NCBI RefSeq assembly: GCF_019059575.1
Contig: NW_024881534.1
Coordinates: 744,001 to 808,000 of the forward strand
DNA: 64,000 nt
DNA from: Amphibalanus amphitrite
Lineage: Eukaryota > Arthropoda > Thecostraca > Balanomorpha > Balanidae
Reading direction: 5' to 3'
The position numbers and the translations under genes were made by a program. The notes beneath the pieces are model-generated. The model saw only the letters and a program-made list of their open reading frames with translations, was not told the origin of the DNA and ran no database searches. Shown here piece after piece: positions 1 through 11,068 of this stretch; within the stretch, counting starts at the first letter, position 1; each line of letters starts with the position of its first letter.

Positions 1-991
1 TTTCATGTTCAAGGATGTTCATATTTTATAGGAGCCGCATCTTTTCACGGGGGAGGTGCGTTGTGTGGCTTACAGCGGAAGTAGCGTTATTTGCGATTCT
101 CGTAGTTCTTGAGTGGTGTGTCAGTGTCTGCGTTGTTCAATGACTTTGTTCACTGGAATATCGGTTAAGAGGAAATCATAATAGGACTAGGTTTGCTGCA
201 AGTGCGTGGAAGGTATCTCTGGACCATTTACGTCGGATGTTTTATCCCACCTCATTTTAGGGAATATAATCTTTGGTTATGCTAGGTTGGAATGAAAGGA
301 TCGGCTGGCTCAGCTCGACCGTTCCGCGAAGACAATGTTCAGCCTGGAAGGCATTTCGAGCTCAATGAACGGTGAACTGAAATGAAATCCAATCATGAGC
401 GCCAGGCGGGTGTAATTTCATCGCGCGGCGCTGCGCAGTTCCAGTGGTCCGGCGCTGTTTGTAGTTCTTCCCCAAATCGATACACGGTTGTTGTTAGTTA
501 TGATAATGGAAGTATGACACGCCTTCCGTAATGACTGTTGACTGTTGATGTTAATGGCACACCCTGTCATGATTTAATGATACGCAAATCCATCCTGTCT
601 TCCAGAGCGTAGTACCCATTCTCACACAAACTTACGGTTGCACCATACATTACAAAACTTCCTTATGAAACGCCACATGCGGTCATAAATTCACACGTCG
701 CGCCTTTACCGATCCCAGTGGACTGTATAACCCAGTTAATGATGCAGTTGCTCATAGTTACCAACGTTGGACTAGTGTGTACCCTGCTGCTGTTTTACTA
801 GGCTTCTGGTTGATTATCGCCAGCGGGGCGGTAATCATTGCGTTACGTTGAGTGAAACTTGGCAGACTACTGCCCTTAATGTGGTGTTGGAAGGGGAGGG
901 GGAGAAACACCTTGGTTATGCTCGTAGTACCCACCTCACCGAGCCGTTTCGCCCCCTCTGACTCCATCTGTCGCCGCTTTGTGTTCCACAG
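1..991. other. Upstream intron (presumed) of the DHX36-like gene
   Basis: No exon, RNA gene or TE is recognisable here. The stretch ends in a usable splice acceptor (tttgtgttccacag, AG at 990-991) immediately before the first exon I can support. I infer that it is the 3' part of an intron separating the helicase core exons, which lie outside the window, from the C-terminal exons. Confidence 0.5.
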
Positions 992-1147
992 GGGCATGCG
1001 GCAGCAGTTCCTGGAGCAGCTGAACAAGCTGCGGTTCGTGGCCGGCACAGACGCCCGCCATCCGTCTCTCAACGTCAACTCAGATAACCTGGCCGTGGTA
1101 CGGGCGGTCATCAGCTCGGGACTCTACCCGAACGTCATCTACGCACG
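992..1147 (+). CDS. DHX36: DHX36-like helicase, exon A (end of ratchet/HA2 region into OB-fold)
   Basis: The acceptor is cag|gggcatg and the donor is cacg|gtgaga. The exon begins with the last base of a codon, holds 51 full codons and leaves two bases (phase 2) for the next exon. The translation starts GMRQQFLEQL and contains LNVNSDN and ISSGLYPNVIY. This is the NINSDN / AGLYP pattern seen in DHX36 (RHAU) at the entry to the OB-fold (OB_NTP_bind). DHX36 is a 3'-5' DEAH helicase that resolves DNA and RNA G-quadruplexes. The DEAH core lies upstream of the window. YTHDC2 has a related region but matches less well across the following exons. Family assignment is from remembered family features, not a search. 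Confidence 0.88.
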
Positions 1148-2381
1148 GTGAGAGGATAACTGAACGGCATGAGAAACACGCTAGACTTTATCCAAATGTC
1201 ACCTACGCACGGTGAAAGAATAACTGACTGAACGGCATGAAAATAACGTTAAACTTGGCCCGAACGTCTTTTACGCACGATGAGAGATTGTGACATTAAA
1301 GCACGAGTGGAGCCTAGCTGAACGTTATCTACGCAGATTATGGCTGCCTAAACGTCATTTCCTTGCACCTGGTCAAAGCTTGTATGAGTGTGACCCTTAC
1401 TAAATGTGTTCAATCATAGATCATGGTAGGCAATGCATGCCGGTTGTGAGGTTAGCGCTAGCTAGGTGAATATTAAAGGTGAGCAAGTGGATATGACAAT
1501 ATGATACTGCCCGTTCATGCATAGAAGTTAACATTTTGTTTTTTCTTTGCTTCACGATTTTTCTCTTTTTTTTTTTTTTTTTGTTTTACTTGTCGCCAAT
1601 TTTGTCAGTCCAAGGGAAGTGACGCCACATTGGCTTATCTCTCATATCCCGTATCTGGCGATCCATTCACGCGGCTTACCCGGCTGGCACGCGTCTGGCA
1701 TAAACTCACTGCGAAATTCGGGGCGTCATTTTATGTCCCAGATAGCTACCTCATCAAGTTTAATGGCCCTCATGTTTAGGAGTGGGCCTGTTTGTGAATT
1801 CAGAGCATATTCAATTCTTGCATCAAACGAAGGCGCCTTTGAAGCCGTGAGGCATTTGCATGTTGAAGAAGCGGCGGCCTCTCCGAGCTGTCATCAGCGT
1901 GATATTTTCTGACGAATGCTCGACATATCTTCCGAAAACCTCGGGCCGACTTTGAGAGGGGCCACTGACGCATGAAGCTCCAGCTCTTCCCCTGGACGCA
2001 GCGAGCACTGCGGAAGCGTCCTGCCCCCGGGCAGAGTGCCCCCCCCCCCCGGCAGACAGAGAACCCCCTCCCGTCGGGTAGACCCCCGCCTCCCCGCCGG
2101 GATACTGCGGTGCTGATTGCTCCCCATTCACCGAAACGTGCCTGGATTAAGCGATTGAAACGTCCGATTGAAACAGCCGCTGTGGTATTGCTCAGGCGTT
2201 GGTCCACGTCGAGTTACAAGGCACAGCCTTACACGTGGGTAGAAACGACGACCCATGCGACGTTTCAGCAAGCACCCAGTGACTTATGTGACGCTTGACA
2301 TGGTGACGTGGCACGTTGACATAACGTGACTCCAAGTAACATGCCATGCGTGACGTTGACGTGGCGTTACGCGTTCCTCAG
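1148..2381 (+). other. DHX36-like intron 1
   Basis: This is a phase-2 GT-AG intron of 1234 bp. Its first 150 bp hold two or three degraded tandem copies of the end of exon A, including its splice donor (see findings). A T-run lies at about 1565-1582 and a C-run at about 2040-2050. TGACGT-like hexamers recur from about 2250 to 2365 just upstream of the acceptor. No other gene is seen. Confidence 0.75.
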
Positions 2382-2499
2382 GCCGTCCAAGCACCGCACC
2401 ATTTTCTACTCACCGGAGGGTCGCGTCTCGCTGCACCCCAAGTCGGTGCTCAGCCGCGCGCCCAGCCTGCCCGGCCACTGGCTGGTCTACAAACTGAAG
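2382..2499 (+). CDS. DHX36: DHX36-like helicase, exon B (OB-fold)
   Basis: The acceptor is cctcag|gccgtc and the donor is ctgaag|gtgaga. One base completes the split Arg codon from exon A, then 39 codons follow and the exon ends in phase 0. The translation contains SLHPKSVLSR and HWLVYKLK. These match the family's conserved HPKSV motif and the following 'WLIYHLK'-type strand of the OB-fold. The phase match with exon A (CG + G = Arg) supports the splice. Confidence 0.9.
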
Positions 2500-5400
2500 G
2501 TGAGAGAGGTCACTGTCCGGGATATTGTGGTGATGGAGTGTGATTTGTGATATGGCTATAATGCTAAAGGATGTGGTGGGATGGTGATTTACTCAGCTTG
2601 CTAACTGCATACATTTCGAGCTGATGATTTCCGTTTAAAGGCCCGAACATGCGCGATTATTGAGTGAAATATCGTTTCAATATGATTAATATTCTGCTCC
2701 GACCATAGTCAAACTTTAGTTTTCCTAGCACTGCTGTAGACTAAATGCTAAGATAAATGTTTTTCATTACGTAAGTTACAGTCGGTGTCGCAAATGCCCA
2801 AAAGGCACCACATCGCACGAGTTTTTAACGATCACACAAATAGCAGCACAGCGAAGTATCTCGCTTGTACCCACTTGGTCGCCGCCTCAGCCAATTTATA
2901 CCTCCAGAGTTTCCCATGTAGCGCTACCACAGAGCGCGCTGATACCGTCCTCTGAATGGGGTGATAGTGACCTCCCATACCACTCCCCGGGGCACTGTTG
3001 GTGTGATTGCGGTGGTGGTCGCTGGCCGCTCCGTGGGGGACGCGGGAGCCCACTCCCAGTCGGTCAGGCGGATCTACCGATGAGCGTTCCCCGTACCGGA
3101 AATACGGGCACGACGGGGAAGATGGGGAGGGGAAGGCATTCCAGGAAGGCTGTGGCGGTACTATTCAGGTATATTATAAAGATCGATTGAGTATATTTTA
3201 CAGGGTGATCCAAAAAAATTGGAACCCCTAACTTAAAATGTCTGTAAGTCAGACAATTTTCACTTCATTGATAAATTGCAAACGCCATTAGAAAAAGCGT
3301 TCAATTCTCTATCAAACCAAGTTGATTGTACTTACTTATTATTATAAATATTGCCCTAGACATATGCCTATCAAATTTGTGTCACGAAACTCAGTGAAAC
3401 AGTTTTGAACATACTATGCGCAAATCAGTGATTGACGGTTTGCTGTTCTGACCATGTCGCTTGTCGGAGGTTCATGAATAAGAATAGCTCATTCACGTGC
3501 TAATTGTAAGGAAAGAAAAGGCTGACGGCCTGCTGGGACCAGTTGTCCCAGAGACTGCTGGCCTGCGCAGTCGGAGCTGTCCCCAAGCAACTGCAGGCCT
3601 GCGTGACGGCATGAGCTCGCGTTGAGCACATGCTGTGATGAACAGCGGAAGCTAGGACGCGTGTATCTGTTCTGCTGGGTGTTTCTGTGTTAACTTTTAT
3701 GAAATAAAATTAAATCTAACGGATTTCAGCGCATTGTTAACATTTGGCGATTTCGTTTCACTCAGTTTTCTGACGTTCATTCCAAAAGCTAATAGTGTGC
3801 CAATGCTTTACAACATACATGCACCAATTTGACGTGATTTTATAGCGGATTTAATGCTCTTTCTAATGGTGTTCGCAATTTGTCAATAAAGTGAATACTT
3901 TTGGACTTAGAGACATTTTAAGTTAGGGGTTCCAAATTTTTTGGATCACCCTGTATAATTTTCTGACAGTATTTTTAACTGACAGTATCTGACAGTAATT
4001 TTCTGACAGCAAACTTACATGGTATAAAGCTTTGTGGTATGAAGCCAAAGACTGGCTGATATGCGGTTAAAATATGAGTCCTTGCAAAGTCATGTGTTGT
4101 TTGCAGCTATATGTGTTACGACTTCGAGCCTTGTAGGCGATATTACGAATTCACTGTGGGATTATCGTTATGTCAGCTAATGGTCCCTGAGTAGCCGTTC
4201 CGTCAGCGTACGTAACTGCCTCGCCGTCATGGGTGTTGGACACGCATGCATGTTAAATACTAAATAGTGCCAAATAACGGTATGTGCAGACTGCAGGACA
4301 TGGGTAGACTTGATGTTGTATCGGCCCTCCGACCTACTTGTTATTTTATTTTTTTTTTTAATTAAAAAATGCTAGAGCTCTTTGTATGCCGTTTTAAGTT
4401 CATTCCGTTTTGTAACGTCAAGTCTTGGAATGCGCTTACCGAAAAGCATTTCGCTGTTCCCTTCTTCGCATCGTAAGCAAAATGACACCGTTCTCTGGTA
4501 ACTGGGCCGTTCCCTTTTGTCTCCACCGAATAATTAACCCATGTCGTCAGTGATGAGCTCATGTCTGCCCCGGTGATGGGGTCGTTGGCGTTAATTAAAT
4601 CGTCGGCGTGCTAAGCACTCAGCCATGTAGACACCTTCATTTTCTCACGACACCCTAGTGGAGCTATGGCGCTAGTGGATTCCATGAGCTGACCAGCGAG
4701 AACATTGTTTACCGAAAGACGTGTAAGATGCGTTTGACGCAGTAACTACGTGTGTTCTGGTATGCTCAGTGTTTTACTCAGTAGAGCACCGTTCAACCAC
4801 ACATAAATGCTCCTTCCCAATCAGCAGATCTCATCATGCCAGTCAGTAATTGGTCCCGAGAGGCCCGTCACTTCCCTGCCGCTCTAAACAGGGTGGCGTT
4901 GACGCTGCCCCGGCTGCCGCAGAGGCGAACGCAGCAGGCGTGCGCGGCCTATAGATTGGCTGTCAGTTTGGCCGGGTTAAGTCGCTGGGATGGCTCCTCA
5001 GGGGGTCGGCGCGCTGCTCAGGCTGAACACAAGATATGTGTTTGGGGATACGGAACATCTGCGAGCGGTTGTGCAGCGCGGCGGAGACAAAGCAATCGCT
5101 GGTATGGCCTACGTTATTTATCAAACAGCAGCTATGCACATTGCACAGGCTAAAGCAATGCGTGTTTTCGTCTATTTTCCGTCATCTGCGGTGAAGACGT
5201 TTTGAATTAAGTAAAACAAGTTTCTTAATTACCAACTTCTAACCAGGCAAGGTGTCTGAAACATTAATTTCCCTCAGACAAGCTCGGGCCGGTACGACAT
5301 TCCTCGGTGCCGTTTCGGTGATAATCTCTGCGCCCTCGGCCGCCTCTCCGCCTACTGCGGTACGCAGGTGTCTGGATAACTAACCATAGTTGCTCGCGGC

Positions 5401-8400
5401 GGGCCGATTCGACGCCGGTGCAGCGTCTGTGGCGGGGATTGCCTCTGCCAGCACCATGTCTGGTCGGCGTACTGAGAGTTAACGGCCCGGAAACATTGCC
5501 GTCTACGGTGCTCGGCCCGAGCGGCCGCAGCGGCGCAGAAATAAACCGGGCGCGCACGGTCGGGCGGTACCGGTTCGGTTCTATATCTTTGGCGGTGCCG
5601 GGCGCTCGGAGGCACAGTTGCTGGGGCCAGGTACTGCCCCCAGGCCCTCTGAGGGCTGGACCTAGATTGCAGGAGACCCTATCTGTGCGGCCGGTCAGAA
5701 AATCGAGACGGCATCTGTGATCTTCGGGTTCGGTTCGGGTTGCCAGGGACACAAGACGCAAGATATTTATGTTCTGTATGATCGCATTAATTTCTTACGG
5801 TTGATGAGCGATGACAGAACAAATGGCCTCGCTCGGCTCTTGACTTCTGGGCAATGCGATTCCAGATCTGCAGACGCCGGTTGCCGGCAAAGTTTACGTG
5901 GAAATACATCGGGATCATGGCTTACTATACCTTGATAGATTGTCGGGCTCAAGGGAGACTTCTATTTGCGGCGTGGAAACGTATGGTGGTGTCCTTAGGG
6001 CATCTGACCTTTGCCCAAGTTGAGGAGATTTGCTGACCCTGTGTTGTCTAGGTTACCCTGGTCATGCGGGTCATGCCTTGGGTCATGCCCTGGTCTAGGC
6101 AAGGGTCTAGGTTTGGTTTTGTGGCTTTTCCGTGTTACGATGTCTCGTGCGTCGGTGCGTTTCTTTGCCGCGATGCGCTTATGCATTTTGTATGTCGAGT
6201 TGTTTCGAGCACGCTGTAAATGCGGCCCACCGCCCAATCAATACATTCATGTAATTTCATTCATAGATCGTAGGCAGAATTTTGTTTATAGGTATTATTC
6301 AGTCTAACGTCTTCTTATAACGGAATTTATCACCGTTCGACAGAAGCGCTGTCGATTGCATGATTGAGTCGTGTGGGCTCCTTTAGCAAGTCTGTGACGA
6401 AGGCTGGCTATTGCAGCTCCAAACTCTTAGTCATCACCATGATTAAGCATTACGCTGGCCAATCTACACGCGCTCATGGTACTCCCTTTCCTCGCTCGCT
6501 GCCCCGCCGCTTTTCGTCATCCCATATCGTTACATCACTAAGCCATAATCACACAGCACACCATTCTTCTCGCGCCACCGTCTGCCTCCATCACTGGGGG
6601 CGAGCACCTCTCCGTTCACGCCCTCGAGCAGCCCGCTGTCTGAGCCCGGCGGGGCGTCACGGCGCTCACAGTCACTCACCACTGGAAGCCCCTAGCCACC
6701 GCAGTGCTCAGCTGCCGCTTGTCTGGCTATTCATGAGATGTAAATGTATACTAATGGCCAGATAATGGTCGTGCCAATCAGCGCGATTATGCCAGACTCT
6801 GATATTTGATAGTAGTCAGCAGTTTGGTGGTATTTGAACTGATATTGGCGTAGTGTTAGCTGTCAGGTCATAATTGTCGGAAGCAGAAGGGCTTATTTAG
6901 TTGTCGTTTATGATATGTGAGGTGGTGAATGTCCTTTCTGTGCATGTTCCCTTCAATAATGCAACGTATGTTTCGTCTCTCCCCCTCTTAGCCGTTCCTA
7001 TTGTCCATATGCCTACTCGCCATTCATGGCGATACCCAGGTATCCGCTATAATACTGAGGTATCCGCTGCCGTCCTGCCTTCACCTCTTCACCCTCACCC
7101 CTACCACCAAGGTCACCTTGAGTCCCCCTCCCCTCCCCAGAGTGTCACCAACCGGGGCCGACTTCAGGTCACGTTCCCTGTCCGTCATTCCAGCGCTTTA
7201 CACCGTGCCCCGGGGCACTGACCTCCCGTGGTTGCGTCATTCGGCCGACCTCCGTTACTGGCTCTCCGGGCGGTCACTGGGGTCCACTCTGTCTCCGCCC
7301 TGACCGAGAGCCTGCCGAGGCTCCCCAGAGACCGCGCGCGGTGAACGGTGTCACCGCCCGGCGCAGTCCAATATCCCGTCTCGGCGCACTCATTTCGATG
7401 AGTGCGGAGAGCCTGTGTAAACGCCCGGCACGATATTGAAGGGCTCCGACCCGCTCTAGGTATGTCTAGACTCGGTAGATTTTGTCGAGAGTGATTGGGC
7501 CCGTACCTTGGTATATAGGCCGCCGGCGCCGGTTTCTCGTTTCCGTAAATGACACTCGTTGGATGTTTATTGCCAGGTTGATGTTATTGAATCTGACCTC
7601 GTATAGGGTGAATTGTATTGATGTATTCCTTTATTGTGTGTAATTTTATCGTATTTTCTGTTGGGATTGCCTCATAAATCACTATATTTATCGGGGATGT
7701 GTGTTCCGGCGTATTATGATACATATACCCACACGAAATTCTCGCAGTATCCTATTATATACGGTATTGTTTCTGCTCAGATATTTGGTATTCCCCAAGG
7801 CAAAATGTGTCCGAGCTTCGCGCAGTTTGATGCCATGGAACGGATATCGATCCACTTCAACGCTGGCCCGGGGTAAATGGCCTCATCTGTTCGATTTATG
7901 CGCTCTTGAGGCGACAGTCGGGAGGAATAGCTCCACCAATCACAGCGCTCGCACTCTGCCGTCAGACTCATGCCTTCCACCAATCACGTTGCGTCTGTCC
8001 CGTACATTACGTCACTCATGGTAACGCCGTTTGCTTCGACGGAGCTGCAATCGCTGTCCGCACCGCTTGAACCCGATTCCAAGGGGAGGCTTGGTTAGTC
8101 GTCGACCGCATTTCGACGACGGACCCGTTAAGACTATGCACTGGCTCCTCGTTTCTGCCACAAACATTGTAAAGGAGGAGATGACTCCTTTGATTTCGCC
8201 TGTCCATGGGATTCACGCCCCTGATGATACACACCGGCTAATCTGCTGCTAAGTTGTGTGAACAAATTCAACTGCCTACATGAATTACTGGTTTTATACC
8301 TGGTTTCATACCTGTCGGCTGTTTACTGGTTTACTGGAATTACCTGGTTTCATCCCTGTCGGCAAAAATCAGCCGCATTCTCGTTGCGACATGGTGTTCT

Positions 8401-8532
8401 CACATGTTGCCCGCGGTTTTCTGTTTATAACCAGTATCCTCCAGTGTACCCGCCGGTGCTCTAACCAGTACCCTCATTTGTGACCTGTACCCGCCACTCG
8501 TCTGACCAGCACCCCTCCCTCGCCACCGTCAG
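2500..8532 (+). other. DHX36-like intron 2
   Basis: This is a phase-0 intron of about 6 kb. It contains the Tc1/mariner-type MITE at 3201-3953, short GGTCATGC repeats near 6060-6100, and a small local duplication at about 8285-8360 (TACCTGGTTTCAT...CCTGTCGGC twice). Several open frames exist but none has recognisable coding character. The intron ends at the acceptor ccaccgtcag (8532). Confidence 0.7.
3201..3953. mobile_element. Tc1/mariner-type MITE, 753 bp
   Basis: The ends are inverted: the left begins CAGGGTGATCCAAAAAAATT and the right end is its reverse complement with only small changes. Imperfect similarity continues for roughly 110 bp into the element on each side. TA dinucleotides flank both ends (3199-3200 and 3954-3955), as expected for TA target-site duplication. 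The CAGGGTG start is typical of Tc1/mariner-superfamily non-autonomous elements. No transposase frame is visible inside, so it is non-autonomous. It lies within intron 2 of the DHX36-like gene. Confidence 0.85.
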
Positions 8533-8709
8533 ATCAAGAGCAGCAGTGTGACGGTGCACGACTGTTCGCTGGTGTCGCCCTACCAGCTGCTGCTGTTCGG
8601 CGAGCGACTGGACCTGCTGGAGGCAGAGCAGGACAACCAGCAGCCGCTGATCGCAGCCGACCCGTTCGTCCGCTTCAAGTGCCCCCGGCAGACTGCCCAG
8701 CTCATGCAG
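8533..8709 (+). CDS. DHX36: DHX36-like helicase, exon C (OB-fold / C-terminal)
   Basis: The acceptor is accgtcag|atcaag. The most likely donor is atgcag|gttggt. It ends in phase 0 after 59 codons, and this phase fits exon D exactly. A more consensus-like donor (gttg|gtgaga) lies 4 bp further on but would break frame with exon D. The translation runs IKSSSVTVHDCSLVSPYQLL, then a GERLDL strand, then FVRFKCPRQTAQLMQ. It corresponds to the DHX36 segment with 'SS...YDCTEVSPY.LLFFG' and the 'F.SPARIAHLVKELR' helix. This is the most diagnostic exon for calling DHX36 rather than YTHDC2. Confidence 0.92.
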
Positions 8710-9135
8710 GTTGGTGAGACAGGGAGGAGGGAATGGTGGGTCAGCTGATTATTGGGATATCTTGATCGAGCACCTACATGCGTTTCAAATGTACATTTTC
8801 AAATGGTTTCTTGTGTATGACCAAGGAACGTTAGTGGGCGCTCGGTTTTGACGCTTATGAGAGTAACTATAAACTAAATAAATAATAGATTTAAATAAAT
8901 AATTTGGCAAATACTTTGGCTATCAAACTGACACTAGTTGAAGCTTTTTAAAAGTTCAAAGCAGCGACTGTATCGAGGCTGTAATTTCTAACTTGCATAT
9001 GCAAATATCAGCAAGCACCTTGCAGCCCCAATGCAGTGTATTGCATTCGACAGTCATTTTTCATCGCAGTTGGAGCGAGCGTGACTGGGTTTGTTTTTCG
9101 CCGCCGTTTGTTCGTCGTGGCCTTGCACCTAACCT

Positions 9136-9325
9136 CATTTCTCCGTTCCGCTGCGCTTGCAAATGCATGACTGATGAATATGGGTCTGTGTATTCGTACG
9201 TTTGTACACCCGTCGGTGTTGGGCGTAATCTGCACCCAAAGTGCATGACGGGTGTACAAACGTACGAATACACAGACCCATATTCATCAGTCATGCATTT
9301 GCAAGCGCAGCGGAACGGAGAAATG
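9136..9325. repeat. Perfect 79-bp inverted repeat (palindrome) with 32-bp spacer
   Basis: Arms 9136-9214 and 9247-9325 are exact reverse complements by reading. The spacer is 9215-9246. The palindrome sits at the left edge of the repeat complex that precedes the SGNH ORF. Its right arm recurs in part at about 9576-9612 and 9647-9725 through the adjacent direct repeat. Confidence 0.9.
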
Positions 9326-9987
9326 CATTTGACGAGCGACACCTACGGGGTCGTGCGGCAAAAACTTTCTCTGTCCGCGGGCGCCACTGCAGCGACACCT
9401 GCCGTGTGGCTCCAACACTATTGGCTCAGTCTGTGCCCCCACGCCGTGCCGCGAACACTGATCCTACACATTGTTCAGCGTTCTTGTCTTTCCGATTGTC
9501 CACCGCCACCCCGCCGCCGCCTGTGGTACTGTGTTTCCATGCATTGCTGGCTGTGTAAGCGTAATCTGCACCCAAAGTGCATGACGGGTGTACAAACGTA
9601 CGAATACACAGACGGGTGTTGGGCGTAATCTGCACCCAAAGTGCATGACGGGTGTACAAACGTACGAATACACAGACCCATATTCATCAGTCATGCATTT
9701 GCAAGCGCAGCGGAACGGAGAAATGCATTTGACGAGCGACACCTACGGGGTCGTGCGGCAAAAACTTTCTCTGTCCGCGGGCGCCACTGCAGCGACACCT
9801 GCCGTGTGGCTCCAACACTATTGGCTCAGTCTGTGCCCCCACGCCGTGCCGCGAACACTGATCCTACACATTGTTCAGCGTTCTTGTCTTTCCGATTGTC
9901 CACCGCCACCCCGCCGCCGCCTGTGGTACTGTGTTTCCATGCATTGCTGGCTGTGTAAGCGTAATCTGCACCCAAAGTGCATGACGG
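9215..9987. repeat. 373-bp direct repeat, two apparently identical copies
   Basis: Copy 1 is 9215-9587 and copy 2 is 9615-9987, a constant offset of 400 bp with no mismatch seen. Each copy contains the TGCACCCAAAGTGCATGACG motif at both ends. The lack of divergence implies a very recent tandem duplication, recent gene conversion, or an assembly duplication. Confidence 0.9.
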
Positions 9988-9997
9988 CCGGTACACG

Positions 9998-10519
9998 CTA
10001 AATCCCGGAGGAGGCGTCCATAGCCTCCTGTAGCACGCTCTCCAGGGTGCGCCACCCGGCCGCGGACGGATGAACCCCATCCGACGCCAGAAAGTCAGGT
10101 GGCGGCACAAAGTGGAGCAGGAGCACCGGCGGTTGGCGGAAAAGGCGGCGCAACAGTTTGTTGGCCACCCAGCGCCGCCGCCGGAAAATTCGCGCCGACA
10201 CGCCGCTGGATGGAAAGCCTGTGCGCGGAGGGATGGGCAGCACATAGACGCGAACGACTCCGGCTGCCAGGAGCCCGAGCGTCAGTTCCTGGAGGTTGGC
10301 GAGCCACCGCTGAACGCGGCAGTCCCTTCTGGCGAGGTCATTTCCGCCCGCCACGAGCGTGACCACGCGAGGACGGGCACGAACTGCGGCCCGGATGGCC
10401 CAGCGCCTGAAGCCGTCGTCATTGACGCAGCCTCCGCGAACACCGGCCGCCGCCACGGCAAGGTGGGGCGAACAGCGGCGGGGGAGGTGGACAGCATAGC
10501 TGTCCCCTACGACGAGCAT
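9998..10519 (-). CDS. SGNH/GDSL-type hydrolase-like ORF (173 aa from this start)
   Basis: The frame shows the SGNH blocks in order. GDSY after a hydrophobic MLVV start is block I with the nucleophile Ser. A downstream Gly (about residue 28) may be block II. AGGND is block III with the oxyanion Asn, and SDGVHPS near the C-terminus is block V with the Asp/His pair. Spacing and length (about 170-190 aa) suit a compact SGNH esterase/acylhydrolase. I chose the Met just before VVGDSY; the open frame runs 81 bp further upstream. However, a good splice acceptor (tttctcattgcag, AG at 10523-10522) lies two bases before that ATG, so it may instead be a spliced terminal exon. Codons are very GC-rich compared with surrounding DNA. 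It is embedded in an inverted-repeat unit, so I infer a TE passenger or captured gene. The substrate is unknown. Confidence 0.6.
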   Translation of the reverse strand: MLVVGDSYAVHLPRRCSPHLAVAAAGVRGGCVNDDGFRRWAIRAAVRARPRVVTLVAGGNDLARRDCRVQRWLANLQELTLGLLAAGVVRVYVLPIPPRTGFPSSGVSARIFRRRRWVANKLLRRLFRQPPVLLLHFVPPPDFLASDGVHPSAAGWRTLESVLQEAMDASSGI

Positions 10520-10592
10520 GCCTGCAATGAGAAAAACAAAATTACGTAAGCCCTGGACGCTCCCAGAGTGGGACGCGGACGAAACCGATATA

Positions 10593-11068
10593 GCATACAC
10601 GGTTGCGTATACGTCCAGCCAATCTGTGACCGACTAGCGCTGCAGCTCAGGCATACACCGTTGCGTACACGTCAGGCCAATCTGTGACCGACTAACGCTG
10701 CCTCTCAGGCATATACGGTTGCGTACACGTCAGGCCAATCTGTGACCGACTAACGCTGCCTCTCAGGCATCCACGATTGCGTACACGTCTGGCCAAATTG
10801 TGACCGACTAACGCTGCGTCCCACAGAGTGGCATACGGCCAGCAGTGAGCTGACTCCAGCCCATACACCGTTGCGTACACGTCAGGCCAATCTGTGACCG
10901 ACTAACGCTGCCTCCCAGGCATATACGGTTGCGTACACGTCAGGCCAATCTGTGACCGACTAACGCTGCCTCTCAGGCATACACGATTGCGTACACGTCT
11001 GGCCAAATTGTGACCGACTAACGCTGCTTCCCACAGAGTGGCATACAGCCAGCAGTGACCTGACTCCA
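10593..11068. repeat. 58-bp minisatellite with 210-bp higher-order period
   Basis: Units beginning GCATA(C/T)AC(G/C)GTTGCGTACAC start near 10593, 10651, 10709, 10767, 10861, 10919 and 10977. Spacing is 58 bp except for one 94-bp unit that carries an extra segment (CACAGAGTGGCATAC...CAGCAGTGA). That extra segment recurs after the last unit, so the array has a higher-order repeat of 210 bp. It lies 5' of the SGNH ORF with respect to that ORF's strand. Confidence 0.85.

Noticed and set aside
758-1151. Long open frames on both strands around exon A
   Set aside because: Only the part between the splice sites at 991 and 1148 matches a protein family; the rest is open by chance or antisense shadow.
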